64,000 bases of DNA, taken from Streptomyces roseolus. Lineage in GTDB: Bacteria; Actinomycetota; Actinomycetes; Streptomycetales; Streptomycetaceae. Below the pieces are notes generated by a model. The model was given only the letters and a program-made list of their open reading frames with translations, had not been told where the DNA came from and searched no databases. The position numbers were made by a program, and so were the translations under genes. This document shows, one piece after another, positions 30,921-39,434 of the stretch (the stretch's first letter is position 1; every line of letters begins with the position of its first letter). The DNA lies in contig NZ_BMTV01000022.1 in assembly GCF_014649855.1 (NCBI RefSeq), forward strand, positions 90,982 through 154,981. Reading direction: 5' to 3'.

Positions 30921-32421
30921 TTTCAGCCTGGGGCGCGATGCCATCGAGCTCGCTGCCATGGCCGGCTTGGAGCTGGATCCGTGGCAGCAGTGGTTCCTGA
31001 TCAACGCGTGTGCGCAGCGAGCCGACACATTCGTCAATCCATTCACGAAGAAAATGGAACGAATGTGGGCGGCCCGGGACGTCGGGCTCGTAGTAGCCCG
31101 GCAGAACGGAAAGGGAAGCATTCTGGAGGCCCGCGAACTCGCGGGCCTCTTCCTTCCCCGCTTCAGCGAAAAAACGATCATTCACTCCGCCCAGGACTTC
31201 GCCACCTCGGGCGAGCACTTCAGGCGCGTCGCCGCCCTGATCCAGGACACCCCGGTCCTGAACAAGCAGCTCAAGGGCGCCTACGAGGCGAACGGCAAGG
31301 AGCGCATCGAGCTGAAGAACGGCGCGCGGCTCCTGTTCAAGACGCGCACCAAGAAGCTCGGCCGTGGCTTCAGCCCCCAGCTCGTCGTCCTGGACGAGGC
31401 GATGTTCCTGGACAACGACTCGATGATGGCCCTGCGGCCCACCCTGTCCGCCCAGCCGAACCCGCAGCTCTTCTTCACCGGCTCCGCCGGCCTGGAGGAC
31501 GCGCACGAGTTCGGCATGGTCCGCCAGCGGGCGCTCAAGGCCCTCGAATCCGGCGACCTCGACCCCTACCTGTTCTTCGCCGAGTGGTCCGCCGAGGTCT
31601 GCAACGACTTCTGCCTGCCCGGCTGCGACGAGCACGACTCCCTCGACGACGAAGAGGTGTGGGCCAAGACCAACCCCGGCTACGGCATCCGCATCTCGTA
31701 CGAGACCGTCGACAACGAGCGGCGAGCCGACCCCACCGGGGAGGCCTTCAAGGTCGAGCGCCTGTCGGTCGGGCGCTGGCCCGTCCAGGGCGACCAGTGG
31801 TCGGTCATCGACGAGAAGGCCTGGCGGGCCCGGCTCGACGAGAACTCCGAGGTCGAGGCCGGCAGCATCAAGGTGCTCGCCGTGGACGTCAGCCCCAACC
31901 GCGAGTTCTCGGCGGTGGCGGTCTGCGGATCCAACGGGCACTGCTTGCACGTCGAGATCACGTCCGGCGAGCTGAGCGTCGACCACCGGCCGGGCGTCGA
32001 CTGGGTGGTCAGGCGGGTCAAGGAGATCTGGGACCAGGCCAAGCCGGACGCCGTCGTCATCGACAAGGTCTCCCAGGCCGGCTCCCTCATCGACCAACTG
32101 GAGCACCAGGGCGTCACCGTGATCTCGCCGACCACGGCCGAGTACGCCCAGGGGTGCGGGCAGTTCTACTCGGGGGTCCAGCCGCGCAGGGGCGAGGTCG
32201 CGGACATCGTCCACATCGGACAGCCCACCCTGAATTCGGCGGTAGCCGGCGCAGACAAGCGCATGCTCGCCGACAAATGGGCCTGGGACAAGAAGACGTC
32301 GGCATCGGATATCACACCGCTGGTGGCGGCGACCCTGGCCGCTTGGGGCTACCGGAAAATCCTCTTCGAAAAGCCTAAAGCTGCCACGCCATTCTTCTAT
32401 GCCGGATTGGACGACATATGA
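30844..32421 (+). CDS. terL: Terminase large subunit
   Basis: This packaging ATPase-nuclease has the core G-L-V-V-A-R-Q-N-G-K-G-S (Walker A-like), L-V-V-L-D-E-A-M (Walker B) and S-A-Q-D. The C-terminal nuclease has V-L-A-V-D-V-S-P and V-V-I-D-K-V. I placed the start at the TTG at 30844, behind GGGGAGG; an ATG at 30829 is also possible. A third frame here reads P-G-F-P-T-F-H-R-R-P, like the N-terminus of other terminases, so a small frame change near the start cannot be excluded. Confidence 0.85.
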   Translation: MTASSRGRLIGHQHPRISHLPPAAVDFSLGRDAIELAAMAGLELDPWQQWFLINACAQRADTFVNPFTKKMERMWAARDVGLVVARQNGKGSILEARELAGLFLPRFSEKTIIHSAQDFATSGEHFRRVAALIQDTPVLNKQLKGAYEANGKERIELKNGARLLFKTRTKKLGRGFSPQLVVLDEAMFLDNDSMMALRPTLSAQPNPQLFFTGSAGLEDAHEFGMVRQRALKALESGDLDPYLFFAEWSAEVCNDFCLPGCDEHDSLDDEEVWAKTNPGYGIRISYETVDNERRADPTGEAFKVERLSVGRWPVQGDQWSVIDEKAWRARLDENSEVEAGSIKVLAVDVSPNREFSAVAVCGSNGHCLHVEITSGELSVDHRPGVDWVVRRVKEIWDQAKPDAVVIDKVSQAGSLIDQLEHQGVTVISPTTAEYAQGCGQFYSGVQPRRGEVADIVHIGQPTLNSAVAGADKRMLADKWAWDKKTSASDITPLVAATLAAWGYRKILFEKPKAATPFFYAGLDDI

Positions 32422-32576
32422 CGACCCGCGAGGCGCTGTGCGCCATTCTTATGTCCATCCTGCTGCTCACCGCCGGTTTCTCCTGGCTCTTCGGTCCATA
32501 CGGTCTGATCGGCGGCGGCGCTGCCTTGCTCGTGACGACGCTGTTCACCGACAGGAGGGAGGACGACGATGGCTAA
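32418..32576 (+). CDS. Small membrane protein between TerL and portal (52 aa)
   Basis: The ATG overlaps the TerL stop. The product has two hydrophobic helices (ALCAILMSILLLTAGFSWLF and LIGGGAALLVTTLF) and a charged tail. It overlaps the portal start by 8 bp. Small membrane proteins at this site occur in some actinophages; the role is unknown. Confidence 0.6.
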   Translation: MTTREALCAILMSILLLTAGFSWLFGPYGLIGGGAALLVTTLFTDRREDDDG

Positions 32577-34119
32577 GATCTGGTCCTCGCTCTTCAAGGG
32601 AAAGTCCGAGGAGGAGCGGCTGACTCTTGACGACCTCTATCAGCAGGTCGTCAAGTATCAGGGGCTGGAATACCCCGTTTCCCAGGGTGGGGGCGCCGGA
32701 GAGAATTACGAGGCTATCGAGCACGACTTCGAGGGCTATGTGCAGCATGCCTTCAAGGCCGACGGGATCGTCTTCGCCTGCATGGTCGCCCGCATGCGGC
32801 TCTTCTCGCAGGCCCGGTTCCAGTGGCAGAAGATGCAGGCCGGCCGGCCCGGTGACCTCTTCGGCACCAAGGAGCTGGGAATCTTCGAGGAGCCGTGGCC
32901 GGTCGGCGGCTCCACCATCGGGCTCCTGAACCGCGCCATCCAGCAGGCCGACCTCGCCGGGAACCACTACGTCGTCCGCGAGACGAGCGCCAGGGGCGCG
33001 GTCCCCGTGAGCCGGCTCCGGATCCTGCGGCCGAACTGGGTGCGCACGATCCTCACGGCCCCGCCCGACGAGGCCGTGCAGTCCGACATCGCCGGCTGGA
33101 TCTACATGCCAGGCGGCCACCCGGATCCCAGCCGGTGGAAGCTCTACGAGGTCGGCAGCAGCCGGTTCGCCCACTGGGCGCCCACCCCCGACCCCGAGGC
33201 GCAGTACAAGGGGATGTCGTGGCTGACCCCGGTCATCCGGGAGATCATGTCGGACAAGGCGGCGACGAAGCACAAGGGGAAGTTCTTCGAGAACGCGGCC
33301 ACCCCCAGCTTCGCGATGAGCTTCAAGGAAACGGTCACCAACGACCAGTTCAAACAGTTCATTCGCACGATGCGGGAGTCGCACCAGGGCGCCGACAACG
33401 CCTACAAGCCGCTCTTCGTCGGCGGCGGCGCCGACATCACGCCCCTGATGTACGACCTGCGGCAGCTCGACTTCAAGGCCACCCAGGGCGCCGGCGAGAC
33501 CAGGATCGCGGCAGCGGCCCGCGTCCACCCCGTCATCGTCGGCCTGTCCGAGGGGATGCAGGGCTCCTCCCTGAACGCCGGCAACTTCAAGGCCGCCAAG
33601 GACTCCTGGGCGGACGGCGAGATGCGCCCCCTGTGGGAGTCGATCTGCCAGGCGTACCGCCCGCTGGTCAGGGTCCCGGAAGGGGCCCGGCTGCACTACG
33701 ACGACCGCCACATCTCCTTCCTCCGCGACGACATCGCGGAGAAGGCCAAGGTGCTCGCCCAGGAGGCGGACATCCTCCAAGGCCTGGTCATGCAGGGCTG
33801 GACCCAGGACTCGGCCATCGAAGCCCTCATGGAGAGCGGCTGCACCGGTGACTGGCGGAAGCTCAAGCACACCGGCCTGTTCAGCGTCCAGCTCCAGCCG
33901 CCGATGCCCGACGGCCCGCCGACCAAGGTCGTGGACCAGAACGGGAAGCCGGTCAAGCAGCAGCCGGCAGCCCCGGGCGCGAAGGCCGGGAAGCTCCAGC
34001 CCGCCACCGGCCCCGGCGCGGCCGGCCGCCCGGCGATCGGACAGCAGAGGCCGGGCGCCAAGCCCCCGGCACAACCGAAGGGATCCCGCGATGGCGACGA
34101 CGCCTCCGAAGAAGCCTGA
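32569..34119 (+). CDS. Portal protein (HK97-like)
   Basis: This 516-aa protein follows the phage portal family: I-V-F-A-C-M-V-A-R, A-D-L-A-G-N-H-Y-V-V, A-H-W-A-P, G-M-S-W-L-T-P-V, F-F-E-N-A-A-T-P and H-P-V-I-V-G-L-S-E. The C-terminal 60 residues are Pro/Lys/Gln/Gly-rich. It would form the dodecameric DNA channel at the capsid vertex. It is placed between TerL and protease-capsid, as expected. Confidence 0.85.
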   Translation: MAKIWSSLFKGKSEEERLTLDDLYQQVVKYQGLEYPVSQGGGAGENYEAIEHDFEGYVQHAFKADGIVFACMVARMRLFSQARFQWQKMQAGRPGDLFGTKELGIFEEPWPVGGSTIGLLNRAIQQADLAGNHYVVRETSARGAVPVSRLRILRPNWVRTILTAPPDEAVQSDIAGWIYMPGGHPDPSRWKLYEVGSSRFAHWAPTPDPEAQYKGMSWLTPVIREIMSDKAATKHKGKFFENAATPSFAMSFKETVTNDQFKQFIRTMRESHQGADNAYKPLFVGGGADITPLMYDLRQLDFKATQGAGETRIAAAARVHPVIVGLSEGMQGSSLNAGNFKAAKDSWADGEMRPLWESICQAYRPLVRVPEGARLHYDDRHISFLRDDIAEKAKVLAQEADILQGLVMQGWTQDSAIEALMESGCTGDWRKLKHTGLFSVQLQPPMPDGPPTKVVDQNGKPVKQQPAAPGAKAGKLQPATGPGAAGRPAIGQQRPGAKPPAQPKGSRDGDDASEEA

Positions 34120-34258
34120 CCCGAAGAAGAAGGCGGCCAAGAAGCCGCCCCCGAGCCAGAAGCCGAAGCCGGGCGAGGAGAAGCCGCCGGCCAAGGGCGC
34201 ACCCCCGGCGAAGAAGGCCCCCGCCAAGAAGGCCCCGGCCAAGAAGCCGACGAAGTAA
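34091..34258 (+). CDS. Lys/Pro/Ala-rich basic protein (55 aa)
   Basis: The ATG at 34091 overlaps the portal 3' end by 29 bp. The product is nearly all Lys, Pro and Ala, with K-K-A-P-A-K-K-A-P repeats like histone H1 tails. It may bind DNA or the acidic inside of the procapsid during assembly; this is inferred from composition. Confidence 0.55.
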   Translation: MATTPPKKPDPKKKAAKKPPPSQKPKPGEEKPPAKGAPPAKKAPAKKAPAKKPTK

Positions 34259-34295
34259 CCGCACCACCGCAAAACAACTGAATAGGGAGAAGGAG

Positions 34296-36593
34296 ATGCA
34301 GAAGCATCTCTGCGTGCGGGACGTCGACTTCATGTTCGCGCCCCGTGATCAGAGCGAAGAGAGAGCAGGACCTGAAGAGCACGGCGACGGCAGGTCTCTC
34401 TCCGGGTATGCCGCTGTTTTCAACACCGCGACCGAAATCAACTCGTGGGAAGGAAAGTTCTCCGAGACGATCGCGCCCGGCGCCTTCCGGAAGACCCTGC
34501 GCGAGCGCACCCCGATCATGCAGTGGGACCACGGCCGCGACACGCGCGTCGGCTCCACCCCGATCGGCGTCTACACCTCCCTCGTCGAGGACGAGCGCGG
34601 TCTCAAGGTGGAGGGGCGCCTCTTCAACAACCCCGTCGTCGAACCGGTACGGCAGGCGATCGAGGCCCAAGCCGTACGCGGCATGAGCTTCAAGTTCGCC
34701 GTCACCCGCGACCGGTGGACGGACAACGCGGGCAACGTCGTGCGCGACCAGGAGCTGTACGAGCTTCTCTACGACGCCGGCGACCGAGGCCCCCTGACCC
34801 GGGAGATCCAGGAGGTCAAGCTCTTCGAGGCCGGCCCCGTCTCCACCCCGGCCTACAGCCAGACCTCGGTCGGCGTCCGCTCCGCAGACCTCACCGACGA
34901 GGACCGCGAAGCGTTCATCCAGGAATGCGTTCGGACCAGCTCCGACGAATGGCGCGTAGAGGAATTCCGCGCCGAAGAACTTCCCGACGAGTCGGTGGTC
35001 CCGGAAGAGGAGACCGACGAAGAGCGGGCAGCACCCGAAGGTGTCGCCGCCCCTAAGGGCACCACTCCTGAGGGACACGAAAGCGGGCAAAGAAAGCCCG
35101 CAACAACTGAACACAAAACTGAATATCGAAAGGCAAGTGTCCCCATGGACGTCATGACCATCGAGGAGCGTCGGGCTCGCCGGGATGAGATCCGGCAGCG
35201 CCTCTCCGACATCGACACCGAGTACTCCGGCGCCGAGCTGCCCGTCGACATCCGGTCCGAGTGGGACAACCTGTCCCGCGAGTTCGACGAGCACGGCCGC
35301 GCCATCACGGCAGCGGAGGCCCGCCTCGCCCGCCTCCACGAGCTGGCCGAGAACGAGTCCACCCACGACGAGCCCGACGTCCGCGTCACCCCGGAGCGCC
35401 GCTTCAGCTCGTCGCCGGCCTTCCACCGCCGCGACACCAACATCTACGACCTGTCGGCGATCCGCACCAAGGCCCGCTCGGTCGACGAGATGGGCTCGCT
35501 GTTCCGCGACAACGCGATGCGCGCCATCGAGATCAGCCGCTTCCCGGGCGTCGAGAACCGCGAGGCCGCCCAGGACCGTGCCGCCCACCTGCTCGAAAAC
35601 GTGGACAACAAGCACGGCGACCTGGCCCGCCGCATGCTGGCCACCGGCTCCCCGGTCTACGAGCGTGCCTTCGGCAAGGTCGCATCGCAGCTCCACACCA
35701 ACGGCCTCTCCTCCGAGGAGCGCGCCGCCCTGGCCGTCGGCTCCGGCTCGACCGGCGGCTACGCCGTTCCCTTCCAGCTCGACCCGACCGTGATCCTGAC
35801 CAACGACGGCCGCATCAACCCGCTGCGCTCGGTCGCGCGCCAGGTCCAGATCGTCGGCAAGGAGTGGCAGGGCGTGACCAGCGCCGGCGTGACGGTGTCG
35901 CGTTCGGCGGAGGCCTCCGAGGTCGCGGCCACGGACCCGACCCTGGCGCAGCCCACCGTCAAGGCGGAGCGCGTCACCGGCTTCGTGACCTACTCGATGG
36001 AGGTCGAGCAGGACTGGAGCCAGATGCGGTCCGAGGTCACCTCGATCCTCGCCGACGCCAAGGAAGAGGAGGAGTCCGACTCCTTCTTCACCGGTGACGG
36101 TGTCGCCCCGAACGCGAACGGCATCATCGCCACCCTGGCCACCAGCTCGAACGTCTCCGTGGCCACCACCGGCGCCTTCGTCGTCGGCGACGTCTACTCG
36201 CTGGAGCAGGCCCTCCCGCCGCGCTTCCGCGCCAACGCCGTCTACATGGCGAACCACACGATCTACAACAAGATCCGCCAGTTCGGCACCTCCGACAGCC
36301 ACGCGCTGTGGGAGCGGATCGGCAACGGCATGCCGCCGGAGCTGCTCGGCCGGCCGGCCTACGAGGCCTCGGCCATGTCCGCGACGCACGCGGCGGCCGA
36401 CCGCTTCCTGCTCTACGGCGACTTCCGCCAGTTCCTGATCATCGACCGGATCGGCATGAACGTCGAGCTCGTCCCGCACATCCTCGGCTCCAACCGCCGA
36501 CCCACGGGTCAGCGCGGGCTGCTCGCCGTGTGGTGGAACAACTCGAAGGTTCTCGTCGACAACGCCTTCCGAGTCCTCGACGGCACCCAGTAA
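34296..36593 (+). CDS. Prohead protease-major capsid protein fusion (HK97 fold)
   Basis: One 765-aa ORF holds both functions. Residues about 30-195 are the HK97 prohead protease (F-S-E-T-I-A-P-G-A-F, Q-W-D-H-G with the His, R-G-M-S-F-K-F with the Ser). After an acidic linker, residues about 285-400 are helical, like a scaffold or delta domain. Residues about 400-765 are the major capsid protein (G-G-Y-A-V-P, P-L-R-S-V-A-R, Y-M-A-N-H-T, Y-G-D-F). An internal in-frame ATG at 35145 follows a start-associated element, so the capsid may also be made alone. The protease would release itself and the delta domain. Confidence 0.85.
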   Translation: MQKHLCVRDVDFMFAPRDQSEERAGPEEHGDGRSLSGYAAVFNTATEINSWEGKFSETIAPGAFRKTLRERTPIMQWDHGRDTRVGSTPIGVYTSLVEDERGLKVEGRLFNNPVVEPVRQAIEAQAVRGMSFKFAVTRDRWTDNAGNVVRDQELYELLYDAGDRGPLTREIQEVKLFEAGPVSTPAYSQTSVGVRSADLTDEDREAFIQECVRTSSDEWRVEEFRAEELPDESVVPEEETDEERAAPEGVAAPKGTTPEGHESGQRKPATTEHKTEYRKASVPMDVMTIEERRARRDEIRQRLSDIDTEYSGAELPVDIRSEWDNLSREFDEHGRAITAAEARLARLHELAENESTHDEPDVRVTPERRFSSSPAFHRRDTNIYDLSAIRTKARSVDEMGSLFRDNAMRAIEISRFPGVENREAAQDRAAHLLENVDNKHGDLARRMLATGSPVYERAFGKVASQLHTNGLSSEERAALAVGSGSTGGYAVPFQLDPTVILTNDGRINPLRSVARQVQIVGKEWQGVTSAGVTVSRSAEASEVAATDPTLAQPTVKAERVTGFVTYSMEVEQDWSQMRSEVTSILADAKEEEESDSFFTGDGVAPNANGIIATLATSSNVSVATTGAFVVGDVYSLEQALPPRFRANAVYMANHTIYNKIRQFGTSDSHALWERIGNGMPPELLGRPAYEASAMSATHAAADRFLLYGDFRQFLIIDRIGMNVELVPHILGSNRRPTGQRGLLAVWWNNSKVLVDNAFRVLDGTQ
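35104..35147 (+). promoter_or_regulatory. Internal start signal for capsid expression
   Basis: CAACTGAACAC at 35104 and ACTGAATATCGAAAGG at 35118-35133 lie inside the fusion ORF. They precede an in-frame ATG at 35145 (codon 284). The same element precedes about ten separate late genes. It would give a 482-aa capsid with its helical N-terminal domain. Confidence 0.55.
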
Positions 36594-36609
36594 GGGCGCA
36601 AGCCCGCCA

Positions 36610-36639
36610 GGGGCGGGCCCCTTCACGGGGGCCCGCCCC
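36610..36639 (+). terminator. Strong hairpin after the capsid gene
   Basis: GGGGCGGGCCCC (36610-36621) pairs with GGGGCCCGCCCC (ending 36639) around a short loop. No T-run follows, so it may be a partial terminator or an mRNA-stabilising 3' end for the capsid message. Confidence 0.55.
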
Positions 36640-36664
36640 TCCTCAACACGAAAGGAGGGACGAC

Positions 36665-36916
36665 ATGGCTGGAAAGATCTTCAAGGCCGTGGAGTCATTC
36701 TCGGTGGAGTGGGAGGGCAAGCCGCTCGTCGTCGAGCGAGGTTGCACCGCGCGCGAAGGGCACCCGCTGCTGGTCGCCTACCCCCACCTTTTCACCGAGC
36801 TCGCCCCGGTGTTCGAGCACGTTCCCCCGGCCAAGCCGGAGGCGCCGGCCAAGCCTCAGCTCCCGGCCAAGAAGGTGGCAGCGGCGCCGACCAGGGTCAA
36901 GGCCGAGGGGACGTAA
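36665..36916 (+). CDS. Small structural/connector-region protein (83 aa)
   Basis: CAACACGAAAGGAGGG precedes the ATG at 36665. The N-terminal 50 residues are beta-rich (FKAVESFSVEWEGKPLVVER) and the C-terminal tail is Pro/Ala/Lys-rich. Small proteins between capsid and connector are common in siphophages. The role is unknown. Confidence 0.55.
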   Translation: MAGKIFKAVESFSVEWEGKPLVVERGCTAREGHPLLVAYPHLFTELAPVFEHVPPAKPEAPAKPQLPAKKVAAAPTRVKAEGT

Positions 36917-36919
36917 CCG

Positions 36920-37549
36920 ATGGCCCTCGGCGATCCGTACGTGCAGCTCGCGGAGTTCAAGTCCTACATGGTCGGCCAGGCCAACGCGAACCTGACCGGC
37001 CAGGACGACAATTTCCGCGAAGCCCTGCTGTCCGCGAGCCGGGAGATCGACAGCATCTGCGCCCGGCAGTTCAACCGGACGGAGACGGCGACGGCGCGCG
37101 AGTACGAGCCCGACGGGTGCGACTGGAGCTACGTCGACGACTTCCACACCACCACCGGCCTGGTGGTGAAGATCGACAGCAGCGGCACCGGCACGTACGC
37201 CACCACGCTGACGGCCTCGGACTACGAGCTGTCGCCGGCCAACGGGATCGTCGACGGCATGACCGGCTGGCCCTTCTACCGGATCCGGCTGCTCGGCGGG
37301 CTGCGCTTCCCCGCCACCTCCAACGGCCGGTCCCGCACCCTCCAGGTCACGGCTCAGTGGGGCTGGGCAGAGGTCCCCGCTCCTGTGCGAGCCGCCTGCC
37401 GAATCATGGCCGCCGAAACCTGGAAGCTCAAGGACGCCCCTTTCGGTGTTCTGGGCCTGGATGAATTCGGTGTCGTGCGCGTCCGGCAGAACAAGCTGGC
37501 GGTCAGCAAGCTCGCCCCCTATTCCAAGACCCGGCTCCTGATCGGATAA
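36920..37549 (+). CDS. Head-tail connector protein (gp6-like adaptor)
   Basis: This 209-aa protein has a helical start with F-R-E-A-L-L-S-A-S-R-E-I-D-S-I-C and later V-P-A-P-V-R-A-A-C-R-I-M-A-A-E-T-W. A beta insertion lies between. This is the order of HK97 gp6-like head-tail adaptors that bind under the portal. It is located two genes after the capsid. Confidence 0.7.
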   Translation: MALGDPYVQLAEFKSYMVGQANANLTGQDDNFREALLSASREIDSICARQFNRTETATAREYEPDGCDWSYVDDFHTTTGLVVKIDSSGTGTYATTLTASDYELSPANGIVDGMTGWPFYRIRLLGGLRFPATSNGRSRTLQVTAQWGWAEVPAPVRAACRIMAAETWKLKDAPFGVLGLDEFGVVRVRQNKLAVSKLAPYSKTRLLIG

Positions 37550-37555
37550 CCCCGC

Positions 37556-38002
37556 ATGTCCACTCTCGAACAGATACGAACTGCTATCGCCGACACGATC
37601 CGCGACTACGTCACGGGTAATGGAGGTGAGATCTACGCATACCCGTATGTGCAAGGGACAGTGGATCTGCCGTGCGCGATGGTGATGCCGGGTGGCGGTG
37701 GCCGCGACAACAAAGCCGGAGATTTCACCATGACCATGGCGCGGGGAACGGAGAAATGGAGCTTCCAGCTCCTCGTTCTCTGCGCCCGTACCCACGAGGA
37801 CAGCGGACAGCAGGAGCTGGACAAGTTCATCGACAAGGCCGGCCCGCTCAGCGTACGGCAGGCCATCTGGCAGAAGCCCGATGTCGGTCTGGGCGATGTC
37901 GATGTCATGGTCACCGGCGTAGCCGAATACCACGGCAGCTACAGCATGGTGCGGATTGAACACGTCGGAGCCGCACTGCAACTCCAGGTGCATGCCTTTT
38001 AG
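37556..38002 (+). CDS. Putative tail terminator/neck protein
   Basis: This 148-aa protein starts with a helix (E-Q-I-R-T-A-I-A-D-T-I) followed by mixed beta strands (W-S-F-Q-L-L-V-L-C-A, S-Y-S-M-V-R-I-E-H-V). The shape fits tail-terminator (gpU-like) proteins that sit between neck and tail tube. The assignment is by position and size. Confidence 0.5.
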   Translation: MSTLEQIRTAIADTIRDYVTGNGGEIYAYPYVQGTVDLPCAMVMPGGGGRDNKAGDFTMTMARGTEKWSFQLLVLCARTHEDSGQQELDKFIDKAGPLSVRQAIWQKPDVGLGDVDVMVTGVAEYHGSYSMVRIEHVGAALQLQVHAF

Positions 38003-38031
38003 CGGCGTGCCACAAGAAAGGTAAAGCCGAG

Positions 38032-38382
38032 ATGGCTTCTCTGACTACTCAGAACATCGTGGCTGCCGGTACGAAGCCGACCTTCGTTGCGGCCGCCGCA
38101 GTTGACTACGCGGAAGTGGGTGACGGAACCAACACTTTCGCGGTCTACAAGAACACCAGCGCCACGGCCTGCAACGTAACCGTGGAAATGGACCACCTCA
38201 CTCTCGCTACCGGCGACGCGCACCCGGACAAGGTGATCGCTCTCCCGATCACCACCGGAGAACTCTGGATCCCGCTCCGCAAGGAGTACGCCGACGACGC
38301 GGAGGCCGGCGTCGGCCGCTGCGTCCTCAAGACCTCCGCACAGGATGCCGGCATCACCGTCGCCATCGTCCGGATGGGCTGA
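38032..38382 (+). CDS. Small virion protein (116 aa)
   Basis: CACAAGAAAGG precedes the ATG. The product is Ala/Thr-rich and beta-structured, with Y-K-N-T-S-A-T-A-C-N-V-T-V and G-E-L-W-I-P-L. It resembles head or neck accessory proteins of actinophages. It lies between the neck gene and the major tail protein. Confidence 0.55.
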   Translation: MASLTTQNIVAAGTKPTFVAAAAVDYAEVGDGTNTFAVYKNTSATACNVTVEMDHLTLATGDAHPDKVIALPITTGELWIPLRKEYADDAEAGVGRCVLKTSAQDAGITVAIVRMG

Positions 38383-38384
38383 GC

Positions 38385-38435
38385 GCTAAGCGCTTAAACA
38401 ACTCAATAACAACAGAATAGTGAAAGGCGCTTAGC
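38385..38435 (+). promoter_or_regulatory. Hairpin that may hide the ribosome-binding site of the tail-tube gene
   Basis: GCTAAGCGC (38385-38393) pairs exactly with GCGCTTAGC (38427-38435). The 33-nt loop holds CAACTCAATA and GAATAGTGAAAGG. The second arm borders the AAAGG site and ends 2 nt before the ATG at 38438. It could adjust translation of the major tail protein. Confidence 0.5.
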
Positions 38436-38437
38436 CA

Positions 38438-38854
38438 ATGGCCAAGCTTGTGCTGCGCGATTGCTACGTGGTGGTGAACGGAACTAACTTCTCCGACCAC
38501 GTCTCTTCGTGCGAAATCAACATGAGCAAGGACGAGGTCGAAACGACCAACTTCTCCGGCTCCGGTCGTGAGCGTGTTCACGGCCTCCAGGACAACTCCT
38601 TCACCGTCACCTTCCAGCAGGACTTCGCGGCTTCGTCCGTCGACTCCGTTCTCTTCCCGCTGTGGAACAACGAGAACGAGTTCACCGTCGAAATCCGGCC
38701 CACCTCGGCCGCCGTTTCCGCGTCGAACCCCCGCTACACCGGCACCTGCATCCTGCTGGAGTACCAGCCGCTCTCCGGCGACGTGGGCGACCTCTCCGAG
38801 ACCGAGGTCACCTTCAACGTCCAGCGAGGAACCTTCACCCGCGCGACGGCGTGA
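38438..38854 (+). CDS. Major tail protein (tail tube)
   Basis: This 138-aa protein has V-V-V-N-G-T-N-F-S-D-H-V, V-E-T-T-N-F-S-G-S-G-R-E, V-T-F-Q-Q-D-F and Y-T-G-T-C-I-L-L-E-Y-Q-P. That is the sequence order of actinophage major tail tube proteins. It is encoded a few genes before the chaperones and tape measure. It would polymerise around the tape measure. Confidence 0.75.
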   Translation: MAKLVLRDCYVVVNGTNFSDHVSSCEINMSKDEVETTNFSGSGRERVHGLQDNSFTVTFQQDFAASSVDSVLFPLWNNENEFTVEIRPTSAAVSASNPRYTGTCILLEYQPLSGDVGDLSETEVTFNVQRGTFTRATA

Positions 38855-38857
38855 CCT

Positions 38858-39340
38858 ATGCCCACGCGAGCATGGATCGTCCCCGGGCCTGAATGGAAGC
38901 GGGCCGCTGCCCAGCTCCAGGCCATCGAGAACCGGCTCCCCCGCTGGATCGAAGAAGAGGTGGACGAAGCGCTCAAACCTGTGGTCGCGCGGGCCAAGGC
39001 AGCAGCAATGCACACGGAAGTGCAGGGCGGCCCGGCCGGCCACACGGGACTGAGGTCCCGCGTGGCCGCCAGCGTCGGTGTCCGTAAAGGCATCAGCACC
39101 AAATCAACCGCCTACTTCCGGATCTTCACCGAGATGGCCAATCAGGCGGAGCTGCCGATCCCCAGGGGACTCGACTCCCCGAAGGGATGGCGACACCCGC
39201 TGTTCGGTGACAAAAATTTCTGGTTCCAGTCCAGGCCGGTCAGGCCCGGCTGGTTCACCGACACGATCGCCGACAGCGCTGACGAAATCGAGAGAGCCAT
39301 TGCCAATGCTCTCGACAGAGCGGCGCTGATGGACTTCTGA
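38858..39340 (+). CDS. HK97 gp10-like head-tail/tail completion protein
   Basis: This 160-aa protein has a long helical start (K-R-A-A-A-Q-L-Q-A-I-E) and G-H-T-G-L-R-S-R-V-A-A-S-V. It also has the R-H-P-L-F-G-D motif followed by P-G-W-F-T-D-T-I that marks gp10-like proteins. It is 3 bp after the tail-tube gene, an order somewhat unusual compared with the usual position before it. Confidence 0.65.
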   Translation: MPTRAWIVPGPEWKRAAAQLQAIENRLPRWIEEEVDEALKPVVARAKAAAMHTEVQGGPAGHTGLRSRVAASVGVRKGISTKSTAYFRIFTEMANQAELPIPRGLDSPKGWRHPLFGDKNFWFQSRPVRPGWFTDTIADSADEIERAIANALDRAALMDF

Positions 39341-39434
39341 ACCAGACAAGACGGGCGGCGAGGGGTGCGCGGGTCCCCCTCGCCGCCTTCGACCCGTAAA
39401 AGACCTGCGAAACAACTTAATAGGAGTCAGACCC

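Noticed and set aside
31281..31538. Leftward ORFs antisense to TerL and other structural genes
   Set aside because: These are antisense shadows produced by strong codon bias, with no start signals.
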